Assembly (NCBI GenBank): GCA_002840125.1 | Contig: PGZF01000006.1 | Coordinates: forward strand, 1 to 64,000 | Source of the DNA: Gammaproteobacteria bacterium HGW-Gammaproteobacteria-15 | GTDB taxonomy: Bacteria; Pseudomonadota; Gammaproteobacteria; Enterobacterales; Alteromonadaceae | Direction: 5' to 3' | DNA length: 64,000 nucleotides | Shown: piece by piece, positions 9,500 through 18,535 of the stretch | Position numbering within the stretch: position 1 is the stretch's first letter | How the letters are laid out: the number at the start of each line of letters is the position of its first letter | Notes under the pieces: generated by a model | What the model saw: only the letters and a program-made list of their open reading frames with translations | Told to the model about the DNA's origin: nothing | Databases searched by the model: none | Position numbers and translations under genes: made by a program

Positions 9500-11092
9500 A
9501 TGAGTAACTATTTTAAAACCCCACTAACCAGACGCCAGTGCCTGAGCTTGCTGGCTAAGGCTGGCAGCAGCTCGGCTGTGCTGGGTGCTGCCGGTATTTT
9601 TGGCCTGACTAACATACCGGTAAATGCAAGCCCGGTAGCGTTAAAACCGCTGCAGGGTAAGAACCGTAAAGTGCTGATCCTCGGCGCCGGGATCAGCGGC
9701 CTTACTGCCGCCTACGAGCTGGAACGGGCCGGCTACCGTTGTACAATTTTAGAGGCATCACACCGCGTTGGCGGCAGAGTGCTGACACTTCGCCATGGTG
9801 ATTTTATAGACGAGTTAGGCAGCCCACAAATTTGCCCGTTTGACGATGCACCAAACCTGTATTTTAACGCCGGTGCCGCGCGTATTCCGGCGCACCATAC
9901 CGGAATTTTGCACTACTGCCGTACGCTGGGTGTAGAGCTGCAATTGTTTAGTAACCACAATAAAAACTGCTACACCCAGGATGATGCCGCTTTTAACGGC
10001 CAACCGGTACGAATACGCGAATATGAAGCTGATATGCGCGGTTTTATTGGCGAACTCCTGGCAAAGTCGGCCACTGCCGGCGCCATGCTGGACCAACCAT
10101 TTGACGAACAGGATTTAGATAAATTTATTCAGTTTGCCCAGGCTTATGGTGATCTGGACTCAAGTTTAACTTATCGCGGTACTGACCGCGCCGGCTATGC
10201 TTCCGGTGGTGTTACCACAGCGGGCATTCTGAAGCAACCAAGACCACTGCCCGAGCTGTTGCGCAGTGACTTTTGCACCGGTGCTATGCATTTTGCTGAA
10301 ATTGCCGATCAGGCCCCCGCCCTGATGACACCAAGCGGTGGTATGGATAGCATTGTAAAAGCCTTTTTGCGTCAGCTAACTACGCCGATTCAACTGCATT
10401 GCCAGGTCAGCAATATTCAGCTGCAACCTCAGGGTGTTGCCGTAACCTACCTGAAACAGGGTGAAAGCTATACCGAACAGGCCGATTATTGCCTCAACTG
10501 CATACCGGCCCAACTGGTAAGCGGCATAGAGAATAACTTACCGGCTGATTATGTTGCCATAATGAGCCAGCTGGGCCGCGGCAAACTGACCAAAATCGGC
10601 CTGCAAGCCAAACAACGTTTTTGGGAGCAGGAAGATATTTACAGCGGTATTAGCTGGACCAAACAAGATATTACCCAGATATGGTATCCGCAGCATGATG
10701 CTTTTAAAGCCAAGGGTATTTTGCTGGGCGCTTATAGCTGGGAGCCGCAGATTTCTGATCGCTTTGCTGCTATGACGCATCAGCAACGGCTGGCCACCGC
10801 TATTGCCCAGGGTACAAAAGTGCACGCAAACTATGCCCAGCATATTGAAAACGGAGTTAGTGTTTGCTGGCAACGCATGAACCATATGCTCGGTTGTGGC
10901 GCGGTATGGACAGAAGAGTTACAAAAAACCGGCTTTAAGCTGCTGCAGGCACCGGCAGGGAACCACTATCTGATGGGTGATCAACTCAGTTTGCACCCGG
11001 GCTGGCAGGAAGGCGCAGTGCGTTCGGCTTGGCATGCCCTGGCCGATATTGAACGGCGTGAAACACTACGCAGTACAGGAGCACAGGCATGA
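9500..11092 (+). CDS. Tat-exported flavin monoamine / L-amino-acid oxidase
   Basis: An FAD enzyme of 530 residues in the amine oxidase family, oxidising an amine or L-amino acid to an imine. I chose ATG 9500, which places a twin-arginine motif (LTRRQCLSLL) near the N-terminus followed by a hydrophobic stretch; an in-frame ATG at 9455 would add 15 residues. The FAD-binding motif GAGISG and the GGR of HRVGGRV are present. So are the GGMD substrate-domain motif and the C-terminal MGDQLSLHPGWQEGA FAD clamp. It resembles bacterial L-amino-acid oxidases and tryptophan monooxygenases. The 4-bp overlap with a cytochrome c gene suggests that electrons go to cytochrome rather than O2 (inference). Confidence 0.88.
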   Translation: MSNYFKTPLTRRQCLSLLAKAGSSSAVLGAAGIFGLTNIPVNASPVALKPLQGKNRKVLILGAGISGLTAAYELERAGYRCTILEASHRVGGRVLTLRHGDFIDELGSPQICPFDDAPNLYFNAGAARIPAHHTGILHYCRTLGVELQLFSNHNKNCYTQDDAAFNGQPVRIREYEADMRGFIGELLAKSATAGAMLDQPFDEQDLDKFIQFAQAYGDLDSSLTYRGTDRAGYASGGVTTAGILKQPRPLPELLRSDFCTGAMHFAEIADQAPALMTPSGGMDSIVKAFLRQLTTPIQLHCQVSNIQLQPQGVAVTYLKQGESYTEQADYCLNCIPAQLVSGIENNLPADYVAIMSQLGRGKLTKIGLQAKQRFWEQEDIYSGISWTKQDITQIWYPQHDAFKAKGILLGAYSWEPQISDRFAAMTHQQRLATAIAQGTKVHANYAQHIENGVSVCWQRMNHMLGCGAVWTEELQKTGFKLLQAPAGNHYLMGDQLSLHPGWQEGAVRSAWHALADIERRETLRSTGAQA

Positions 11093-11721
11093 ATAAAATC
11101 TGGCTAGTGTTTATGTTGCTTAGCAGCGCTGTTCTGGCAGATTCTAAACAACCTGATGCCCGTTATTGCCTGGTGTGCCATGGCTCTGCTGCTCAGGGTA
11201 ATATTGCTATTAAAGCCCCTAACCTGACGATTTTACCCGATTGGTATCTGCGCCAGCAGTTTACTGCCTTTCGTAACAATTGGCGCGGTAGCGTAGCAAA
11301 TGACGCCCACGGCAAAGAAATGCAAGCCGTTGCCAACACAATGAACGATGCTGAAATTGAACAAGCTATTGCTTTTATCCGCCGCCAGGCGCCGGTGAAA
11401 TTACCAATCAGTGTTAATACCACGGCAAATGTACAACACGGCCAGCAGTTATATCAGCAATGTCAGGCTTGCCATGGCGCCCAGGGTGAAGGCAATGCAC
11501 AGTTACATGCACCGCCGCTGGCCGGCCAGCATAACTGGTATCTGGTACAGCAACTAAGCGCCTTTAAAAACGGCTGGCGCGGTAACCAAAGCGACGATAG
11601 CTACGGCCAGATAATGCGCCAGTTTGCTCAAAGTTTACCAAATGAACAGGCCATAGCCGATGTTGTGGCCTATATTGACAGCTTACCTTCTACCCAATCG
11701 TCATTAAGGACAACTCCATGA
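11089..11721 (+). CDS. Periplasmic dihaem cytochrome c (c4-like)
   Basis: A 210-residue exported protein with a signal peptide ending near residue 17 (AVLA) and two class-I cytochrome domains. Haem-binding CxxCH motifs are C27-x2-C30-H31 and C125-x2-C128-H129. The likely axial methionines are M78 and M176, each in a matching GxxM segment. The halves are clear duplicates: both carry NWY/DWYLxQQ and a repeated WRG. This is the cytochrome c4 layout of small electron carriers to terminal oxidases. It overlaps the oxidase by 4 bp (ATGA) and the RidA-like gene by 4 bp, so it is probably translationally coupled and acts as electron acceptor of the oxidase. Maturation would use the Ccm system at 22-29 kb. 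Confidence 0.92.
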   Translation: MNKIWLVFMLLSSAVLADSKQPDARYCLVCHGSAAQGNIAIKAPNLTILPDWYLRQQFTAFRNNWRGSVANDAHGKEMQAVANTMNDAEIEQAIAFIRRQAPVKLPISVNTTANVQHGQQLYQQCQACHGAQGEGNAQLHAPPLAGQHNWYLVQQLSAFKNGWRGNQSDDSYGQIMRQFAQSLPNEQAIADVVAYIDSLPSTQSSLRTTP

Positions 11722-12212
11722 AACTGAGTTTTTGTTTTGCTGCTGCATTATTAACCTTTAGCCACAATAGCATTGCTGCCGACATTAAACGCTACCCTCT
11801 GCCGAATAACAGCACTTTTCCTATTGCTGCTGCAGTAGAGGTACCCGCAGGTAAAGCGGTGGTATATGAAAGTGGTAAAGTGCCGGCGCCACTGAACCCT
11901 AAAGCAGAAAAAAATAGCGCGGCTTACTGGGGCAATACCGAACAGCAAACCGTCAGCGTATTAAGCCAAATTGAGGCTAGCCTGAAAGACAAAGGTCTTG
12001 GTATGGGCGATGTAGTAAAAATGACAGTGTTTCTGGTGGGTGATCCGGCACTTGGTGGCAAAATGGATTTTAGCGGCTTTATGCAAGGCTACACGCAGTT
12101 TTTTGGTACCGAACAACAGCCAAATTTACCGGCACGCTCTGCGCTGCAAATTGCCGGTTTAGTGGTTGACGGTATGTTGGTAGAAATTGAAGTGATTGCA
12201 GTACGGCCTTAA
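11718..12212 (+). CDS. Exported RidA-family enamine/imine deaminase-like protein
   Basis: A 164-residue member of the RidA/YjgF/UK114 family preceded by a signal peptide (cleavage near residue 20, SIA-A). Cytosolic RidA hydrolyses reactive enamines and imines released by amino-acid-processing enzymes. The substrate-binding arginine (R140 in LPARSA) and the acidic residue of the VEIEVIAV strand (E156/E158) are kept, so activity is plausible. An insertion relative to short RidA is visible around residues 55-75. It overlaps the cytochrome gene by 4 bp. Next to an exported oxidase that makes imines, a periplasmic imine-hydrolysing role fits well; this is inference. Confidence 0.88.
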   Translation: MKLSFCFAAALLTFSHNSIAADIKRYPLPNNSTFPIAAAVEVPAGKAVVYESGKVPAPLNPKAEKNSAAYWGNTEQQTVSVLSQIEASLKDKGLGMGDVVKMTVFLVGDPALGGKMDFSGFMQGYTQFFGTEQQPNLPARSALQIAGLVVDGMLVEIEVIAVRP

Positions 12213-12221
12213 CAGCTTGTA

Positions 12222-12246
12222 GCCAGATCACCACAGGTGATCTGGC
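12222..12246. terminator. Convergent hairpin between RidA-like and serine hydrolase genes
   Basis: A perfect 11-bp stem (GCCAGATCACC / GGTGATCTGGC) with an ACA loop lies between the convergent stops. There is no clear T-run on either side, so termination is probable but not certain. Confidence 0.6.
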
Positions 12247-12257
12247 GCTGCCACAGT

Positions 12258-13448
12258 TTACAGTTCAGTTTTCCCGGCTGCTTGCTGTGCTTCACGCTCT
12301 TGCTGATGAATAGCCGTCAGCATACCTGACCAGAAATATGTACCCATCTCATTCATTACATTAGACTCAGCATTGATCAGCATTACCAACCCCAACTGAT
12401 GCTCTCGCGAATAAGCAATTTCAGCGCGATAGCCCTTTACCCAGCCGCCGTGATAAATCAGCTCATCCACACCAAACTGATACACCCGCCAGCCCAGGGC
12501 ATAATGAGCATCGGTCAAGTAACGGTTCCATTGTTTACGCCGTAAATCACGCCGTGTTTTAACCCTTTTAGCGGTAATTTTTTCCAGCAAGCTGTCTGAC
12601 AACACCGCCGGGTTATGCCCCAGCTGGGCAATTAACCAGTAACCTAAATCTACCGCACTGGCATTAACGCCGGCGGCAGGCCCAAAACGGTAATAACTTT
12701 CAGCTACTTTGGTACTGTGCCAGCTACCACGGGCACGCACATGCGGCATAGCACGGTTTTCTGTACTGAAAAAACCATCCAGCCCTACAGAGGCCGTTGG
12801 CAGTTGCAGCGGGGTAAAAATATGTTCCTGCATTAACTCAGCATAGGTTTTACCGGTGGTTTGCTGCATGATAGGTTCAATTAAGCTAAACAGCACATTC
12901 TGGTAACCATAACACTGGCCGGGAGGACAAAGAGGGTCAATTTTATTGAACTGCGGCATGATGCGCTCAGGCAGTAAATCTGCTTCTATCAGGTTGTCGT
13001 AGGCATTGGCCATAACACCGGTGCTTTGTGATAATAAATGTTCAACCTTCAATTGTTTATTGTAACGTGCGCTTTTAAAACTAAACTCCGGCAAATAACG
13101 GGTAACGTTGTCGTCCCAGTTAAAATGGCCTTGTGATGCCACTATGCTGGCCAGACCGGCTGCAAAGGTTTTTGACACTGAAGCAATACGAAACACAGTG
13201 TATGGATCTACCGGATCTTTACTACCAAGCTGGCGTACACCAAAACCAGCAGTGGCAATAATTTTATTGCCACGCACTATAGCGTAAGCGCCACCGGGAA
13301 TTTTTTGTTCGGTAAGATTAGCGGCAAAATACTCGTCAAAGTCTGCTACCAGAGGCCCAAGTTCAATCTCTGCCATAACAGAGCTGCTAAACAAACAGGC
13401 TATTGCCAGAAAATACTGCCGCACTGTAACCCCTTTTCTGCTTATCAT
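12258..13448 (-). CDS. Exported serine hydrolase (class C beta-lactamase / esterase EstB family)
   Basis: A penicillin-binding-like alpha/beta serine hydrolase of 396 residues. The three active-site elements are the nucleophile motif S90-V-S-K93, Y182-Q-N184, and HGGW in place of KTG near residue 333. HGG is usual in esterases and D-aminopeptidase-like members rather than true AmpC enzymes. A signal peptide ends at VMA-E. ATG 13448 has no ribosome site, while GTG 13424 is preceded by AAGGGG at 5 nt and gives a cleaner signal peptide, so the true start may be 13424. It is convergent with the RidA gene and co-oriented with the protease. Substrate unknown. Confidence 0.85.
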   Translation of the reverse strand: MISRKGVTVRQYFLAIACLFSSSVMAEIELGPLVADFDEYFAANLTEQKIPGGAYAIVRGNKIIATAGFGVRQLGSKDPVDPYTVFRIASVSKTFAAGLASIVASQGHFNWDDNVTRYLPEFSFKSARYNKQLKVEHLLSQSTGVMANAYDNLIEADLLPERIMPQFNKIDPLCPPGQCYGYQNVLFSLIEPIMQQTTGKTYAELMQEHIFTPLQLPTASVGLDGFFSTENRAMPHVRARGSWHSTKVAESYYRFGPAAGVNASAVDLGYWLIAQLGHNPAVLSDSLLEKITAKRVKTRRDLRRKQWNRYLTDAHYALGWRVYQFGVDELIYHGGWVKGYRAEIAYSREHQLGLVMLINAESNVMNEMGTYFWSGMLTAIHQQEREAQQAAGKTEL

Positions 13449-13488
13449 TATGCCCGCCTGTTAAATGCCGGCGGGCATTGTAGGAGCT

Positions 13489-16176
13489 TTATTCTGCCTT
13501 GCCAAGCCTGCTACGGTAGATCATTGTCAGTAATAACAACCAAATAATACCGAAACTACCGCCGCCTGAGCCACCGCCATTATCATTGCCTCCACCACCA
13601 GAACTTGCCGGGTTAACGGTAACAAGCACTTCGGCACTGCTGCTAACAGTGCCGTCATTGGCGGTAAAGCGAAACAGTAAATGCGTTTGTGCACTTACCG
13701 CTGGCGCAGTAAAGCTAGTGTTTAATGCCGTAGTGTTACTCAGGCTTACCTGTGTTCCGCCAATTTGCTGCCATTGGTAAGTCAGGTTGTCGGCATCACT
13801 GTCTGTGGCAGTAGCACGTAATTGCACCGTAGCGCCACTACTTACCTGCTGCGCCGTGCCTGCGGATACTACCGGGGCAGTATTACTACTACCACAATCG
13901 GTATTCACGACTACTGTTTCTATTTGCTGCAACCAGCTTGTGAATTGCTGATCTGTCGGGGGGCAAAGATCGGTATCTTCAAATCTGAAGTCCTGCATCA
14001 GCGTCAGCGCTGTAAGGCTCTGCGGCAAGGTGCCGCTTAGGGTGTTATCGCTTAACCACAGTGCTCTTAACTGGCTAAGTTGCCCCAGTGCAGAAGGCAC
14101 ACCACCGCTTAACAAATTACTTTCCAGGTACAATGCTTGCAGCGCTGTTAAATTACCTAAAGCCGCTGGAATACTGCCACTAAAGCGGTTTGCCGATATA
14201 TCCAGCAGCTGTAATACCGGCAAATTACCAAGCTGGGCGGGTATAGTGCCTTCAATAGCATTGCGCCATAACTGCAATCGTTGCAGCTTAGTCAACTGAG
14301 CCAGGGTCGTTGGCAGATTGCCCTGCAGGCTGTTAGAATTCAGATCCAGCTCCTGCAGCTCTGCTAACCCGCTGATGCTGGCCGGTATAGTGCCAGCCAG
14401 GCCATTACCGATAAGCTCTACAGATACCACACGTCCTGCACTGCAACTCACACCATACCAGTTACAGGGTGTGCTGTTTTGTAACCAGTTTGTCCGGTTT
14501 ACCCAGTTTTGCCCTGCTGTATCGTAATATAAATCAACCAGCGCCGAGCATTCAGCTAACGGAATTTCGCTAACATTATTTACGCTGCAGTAGTCGTTAT
14601 TACGCAACCGCACCTCAACAGTGCCGTCTGGAAATACCAGGCTGGTGTTGTTACCGTCAAATGTCCAGCGTGTACTGTACACCCCATCACCGCTGTTGAT
14701 ATCAGGTGCTACGCCATTATCCGCCAGGTTAATGGTATTGCCGCCTTGTGTGATGCTCACCGGCACACCACTACCATCGCAATTAATACTCAAAACTTTT
14801 AAATCAATGGCGGTATTAGCGGCAAGATACACAATATCTGTTACCGGCAACATACGCCGCTGGTGCTGTGCGTTGACACAGTTAAGTACGCCACTCTGTC
14901 CGCTACCACTGGCCAGCAATAAATTACCATTAATGGTTTGCTCTGCCAGCAGCGGATCGGTTGCCGCCTGACCCGACACCAGCAAACGGCCGCGCAATTG
15001 CTGCATTGTTAATGCTGGCTCGGCGGCTTTAGCCAATGCCGCTACGGCAGCTACCATAGGTGCCGCCATAGAGGTACCTGACGCACTGGCGTAACCATCA
15101 TTCGGATTATTAGGATCGTCCAGACCAGTAGAAATAATACCTACACCAGGGGCGGACAAACTTACCCAGTCACGGCCGTAATTAGCAAAGTCGGCTTTGT
15201 TGCCTTGTTCGTCATGGGCGGTAACGCTGATAACATTGGGCAAATCAAAGGCTGCCGGATAAAACTTCGCCTGGCTGTCTGCATTACCGGCACTGGCAAC
15301 AAACAAAATACCGGCGTCATTATGTGCTTTGATAGCGTTGTATAGTGCTTGCGAGTTTATGGCCGCACCCCAGGAGTTGTTGCTGGCAACAATATTAACA
15401 TTGTGATTCAGCTTTAAATCCAGCACATAATCCAGACACTCTATGGCGTCACTGATAAAACCATCGCCGTTTACATCCATAAAACGGCACGGCAGAATTT
15501 TCACATTCCAGTTAATACCGGCCACACCGACATTATTATTGGTTCTGGCAGAAATAATGCCTGCGATCACTGTGCCATGGCCGTCTTCATCCATGGGATC
15601 AACATTATCGTCAGCTGGGTTTATGCCACGGACATCATCGATATAGCCGTTATTGTCGTTATCTATACCATCGCCAGCGGTTTCGCCGGGGTTTTGCCAG
15701 ATATTGCCAGCTAAATCAGGATGCAAATAATCAACACCGGTATCAATAACTGCAACCACCAGTTCGTCGTCACCGGTAGTCTGATCCCAGGCCGCTACAG
15801 CATTAATACCTTTACCCGCACCAAGATGCCACTGCTGGGCAAACCGGGGATCATTGGGGATAACCGCTTTACTGACTTTGTGATCCAGCTCTGCCGCTTT
15901 AACACCGGGCATATTCTGGTATTCAGCTATGGCTTTATCGACATCAGCACCACTGGCTAATGTGGCAACCGCTAGTTGGGGCAAATGCTGATAGCGGCGC
16001 AATGGCTGCGATTTGCTTTTTGTTACGCCCTGTACCGACAGTAATTGCGGTTCAAAACTGCTGGCGCTCACCTCTGGCTCCAATGTCAGAATAATTCTTA
16101 CCGGCTGCGGTGCAGCTTCGGCCCAGGCACACAACAAGCCGCAACCGGCTAAAGCCAACAAACTATTTCTGAACAT
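13489..16176 (-). CDS. Subtilisin-like (S8) protease with plant-type LRRs, PKD-like domain and GlyGly-CTERM
   Basis: An exported protease of 895 residues. I chose ATG 16176 because AGGTGG lies just ahead; ATG 16188 has no ribosome site. Order: signal peptide (about 1-22), inhibitor-type propeptide (to about 105), peptidase S8 domain with D145, H200 and S369 in their usual motifs and a Ca-site-like DNDNNGYIDD segment. Then comes a beta-rich linker, an LRR N-cap with CNWYGVSC, and six 24-residue leucine-rich repeats of LxGxIPxxLxxL type (DNA about 13996-14427). A REJ/PKD-like domain follows. The C-terminus is a Gly-rich stretch, one hydrophobic helix and basic residues, the GlyGly-CTERM signal cut by rhombosortase and coupled to type II secretion. 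Confidence 0.92.
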   Translation of the reverse strand: MFRNSLLALAGCGLLCAWAEAAPQPVRIILTLEPEVSASSFEPQLLSVQGVTKSKSQPLRRYQHLPQLAVATLASGADVDKAIAEYQNMPGVKAAELDHKVSKAVIPNDPRFAQQWHLGAGKGINAVAAWDQTTGDDELVVAVIDTGVDYLHPDLAGNIWQNPGETAGDGIDNDNNGYIDDVRGINPADDNVDPMDEDGHGTVIAGIISARTNNNVGVAGINWNVKILPCRFMDVNGDGFISDAIECLDYVLDLKLNHNVNIVASNNSWGAAINSQALYNAIKAHNDAGILFVASAGNADSQAKFYPAAFDLPNVISVTAHDEQGNKADFANYGRDWVSLSAPGVGIISTGLDDPNNPNDGYASASGTSMAAPMVAAVAALAKAAEPALTMQQLRGRLLVSGQAATDPLLAEQTINGNLLLASGSGQSGVLNCVNAQHQRRMLPVTDIVYLAANTAIDLKVLSINCDGSGVPVSITQGGNTINLADNGVAPDINSGDGVYSTRWTFDGNNTSLVFPDGTVEVRLRNNDYCSVNNVSEIPLAECSALVDLYYDTAGQNWVNRTNWLQNSTPCNWYGVSCSAGRVVSVELIGNGLAGTIPASISGLAELQELDLNSNSLQGNLPTTLAQLTKLQRLQLWRNAIEGTIPAQLGNLPVLQLLDISANRFSGSIPAALGNLTALQALYLESNLLSGGVPSALGQLSQLRALWLSDNTLSGTLPQSLTALTLMQDFRFEDTDLCPPTDQQFTSWLQQIETVVVNTDCGSSNTAPVVSAGTAQQVSSGATVQLRATATDSDADNLTYQWQQIGGTQVSLSNTTALNTSFTAPAVSAQTHLLFRFTANDGTVSSSAEVLVTVNPASSGGGGNDNGGGSGGGSFGIIWLLLLTMIYRSRLGKAE

Positions 16177-16344
16177 ATTCCACCTCATGCTGTAACAGAA
16201 CTTTCGTCAGCTAATACTACGGGATCTTTGTATAAAAAGTGTAATTCTTTTTTTTCAGATTTACACAACCTTTACCCCGCCCTGACATTGCTTAGCAGTA
16301 GAGACTGATATAGTGAACGCATATAGTTTTATGGAGTAAAAGCA

Positions 16345-17781
16345 GTGCGTTATTGGATTTCAGCTTTCGTTGTGGCATTAGTAGCCGCCGGTTTTTGGCT
16401 TAGCACAGGCACAGAGCAGCAACTGATACAATATCAAACCCAAAGCCCTGCCCGTGGGGATGTTGAAAGTGTGGTAAATACCGCAGGTACCACCAAGGCA
16501 GTTGTTACGGTGGAAGTGGGTACTGAAGTGTCAGGGCTGATTACCGAGTTATATGTCGACTTTAACGACGATGTTACCCAGGGCCAGGCTATCGCCAAGC
16601 TGGATGACAGAACTTATGTGGCAAAATTACGTCAGGCCGAAGCGGATGTGGTTATGGCGCAGGCCAGCCTGGCACAACAAAAAGCCACGCTAACCAAATC
16701 TAATACCGAGCTGGCCCGCACCGAACGTGCCTACACCCGCCAGCAACAGCTGATGCAGCAAAAGCTAACCAACCAAAGCGAACTGGATGATGCCCGGGCA
16801 GCATTTGAAACAGCACAAGCGCAAATAATACTGGCGCAGGCGCAAATTCAAAGCGCCGAGGCGCAGTTGTTGCAGCGCAATGCCCAACTAGAACAGGCCC
16901 AGCTGGATTTAGACCGCACTACTATCCGCTCGCCGGTTAACGGCACGGTAATAGATCGCCAGGTTGATACCGGCCAGACAGTGGCAGCCAGTTTGTCGGC
17001 CCCTACGCTGTTTACCATAGCGCAGGATTTATCCCGTATGCAGATTGAAGCCGACGTAGACGAAGCCGATATTGGCAAAGTGCAGCATGGCCAGTTGGTG
17101 CGCTTTCAGGTTGATGCCTACCCGGACCGGCGTTTTTCCGGTGAAGTTGCCCAGGTACGTAAAGCAGCCACCAACACCAATAACGTCGTGACATACAAAG
17201 TTATTATTAATGCGCCCAACCAACAGCAGTTACTGCTGCCCGGCATGACAGCCAATATGAATATTGTGCGTGGCTCAAAGCAGGATGTACTACGCGTGCC
17301 CAACGCGGCCCTGCGTTTTAAACCGGTTGGTATAACAGCTGAAACGCAAACCCAGCCCGATATGGCCGCTAATTTGATTAAGCAGCTAAACCTTAATGCC
17401 GACACTGCCACTAAGGTAAAGCAGCTGTATGCTGAATTTGGCAAAGCCATGCAGCAAAGCCGCAGCCAGAATGCTAATAACCCGATGGCTGATGCGCGCC
17501 AGTTAATGACGCAACAGCGGCAAAAACTGCAAAATGCTTTGCAACTGGTGCTGACAGAGCAGCAGTACCAGCAATATTTGCAGTTAAATGAGCAACGCCG
17601 CAACAGAGCGCCAGAGGCAGAAGCCGGCACCCGCGCTCAGGTATGGCGCTTAAACGCTGCAGGCCAGCCAGAGGCGGTGAATATACGCATTGGCTTAGCT
17701 AATGACGAATATTCAGAACTACTGGGCGGCGACATCAGCGAAAGCGACAAGATCATTGTGCGTGCAGTAAGGGCCGACTGA
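16345..17781 (+). CDS. Periplasmic adaptor (MacA/HlyD family) of an ABC exporter, with extra helical insert
   Basis: A membrane-fusion protein of 478 residues linking an inner-membrane ABC transporter to an outer-membrane channel. The start is GTG 16345, preceded by GGAG. An N-terminal membrane anchor (about 5-20) is followed by a lipoyl half-motif (50-90), a long coiled-coil hairpin (92-185), the second lipoyl half (RSPVNGTV, 195-202) and beta-barrel domains. Unusually, residues about 336-425 interrupt the C-terminal domain with a Gln-rich helical segment containing VLTEQQYQQYLQL, which resembles the LTxxQ motif of Spy/CpxP chaperones. It heads a three-gene operon with the ATPase 1 bp behind. 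Confidence 0.9.
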   Translation: MRYWISAFVVALVAAGFWLSTGTEQQLIQYQTQSPARGDVESVVNTAGTTKAVVTVEVGTEVSGLITELYVDFNDDVTQGQAIAKLDDRTYVAKLRQAEADVVMAQASLAQQKATLTKSNTELARTERAYTRQQQLMQQKLTNQSELDDARAAFETAQAQIILAQAQIQSAEAQLLQRNAQLEQAQLDLDRTTIRSPVNGTVIDRQVDTGQTVAASLSAPTLFTIAQDLSRMQIEADVDEADIGKVQHGQLVRFQVDAYPDRRFSGEVAQVRKAATNTNNVVTYKVIINAPNQQQLLLPGMTANMNIVRGSKQDVLRVPNAALRFKPVGITAETQTQPDMAANLIKQLNLNADTATKVKQLYAEFGKAMQQSRSQNANNPMADARQLMTQQRQKLQNALQLVLTEQQYQQYLQLNEQRRNRAPEAEAGTRAQVWRLNAAGQPEAVNIRIGLANDEYSELLGGDISESDKIIVRAVRAD

Positions 17782-17782
17782 T

Positions 17783-18535
17783 ATGAGCCACACCGTTGTT
17801 GAAACCAAAGCGCTGGAAAAACATTACCAGATGGGTGGCCAGCATTTACGCGCGCTAAAAGATATCAGCATCCGTATTGCCCAAGGCGACTTTGTTGCCG
17901 TAATGGGCCCTTCTGGTTCAGGCAAATCAACGTTTATGAATATGATTGGTTGCCTTGATGCTCCCAGCCGGGGGCAAATCCTGCTGCAGGGCGAAGCCTT
18001 AACCCAGTTATCAGCCGCGGCGCTGGCAAAAGTACGCAATAAGTATATTGGTTTTGTATTTCAGCAGTTTAATCTGCTGCCACGTACCAGTGCCCTGGAT
18101 AATGTGCTGCTACCACTGCTGTACAACAACACACCGCGCGATGAAGCAAGGGCACGGGCACAAGCTTGCCTGCAACTGGTTGGGTTGGGCGACAGGCTGG
18201 ATCATCAGCCATCGCAATTATCCGGTGGCCAACAACAACGGGTTGCTATAGCCAGGGCACTGGTAAATGATCCGGCGCTGATTTTGGCCGACGAACCCAC
18301 CGGCGCACTGGATACAGAAACCGGGTTAGAAGTGATGCAGTTATTGCAGCAATTACACCAGCAAGGGAAAACCATAGTGCTGGTAACCCACGAAAGTGAT
18401 ATCGCTGCTTTTGCCAGCCGCCAGCTGTTATTTAAAGACGGTAGCCTGATATCAGATCGCAGCTCAATACCGCACAGCGCCAGCGCTGAGTTGGCGTTGC
18501 TACGCCAGCAACGTATGAAGGAGGTAGCGGTATGA
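17783..18535 (+). CDS. ABC transporter ATP-binding protein (MacB/LolD type)
   Basis: A 250-residue cytoplasmic ATPase. Walker A GPSGSGKST is at residues 42-50, with a Q-loop FQQFNLLPR, the signature LSGGQQQR and Walker B LILADEPTGAL, followed by the switch histidine in VTHE. The insertion style and the LPRTSALDNV segment are those of MacB/LolD/FtsE-like ATPases. It starts 1 bp after the adaptor stop and overlaps the permease by 4 bp, so the three proteins are surely made together. In classical MacB the ATPase and permease are one polypeptide; here they are split. Confidence 0.94.
   Translation: MSHTVVETKALEKHYQMGGQHLRALKDISIRIAQGDFVAVMGPSGSGKSTFMNMIGCLDAPSRGQILLQGEALTQLSAAALAKVRNKYIGFVFQQFNLLPRTSALDNVLLPLLYNNTPRDEARARAQACLQLVGLGDRLDHQPSQLSGGQQQRVAIARALVNDPALILADEPTGALDTETGLEVMQLLQQLHQQGKTIVLVTHESDIAAFASRQLLFKDGSLISDRSSIPHSASAELALLRQQRMKEVAV

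Noticed and set aside
12258..13448. Serine hydrolase as a beta-lactamase resistance gene
   Set aside because: SxxK and YxN are present, but HGG replaces KTG as in esterases and peptidases of this superfamily. There is nothing to show antibiotic hydrolysis.
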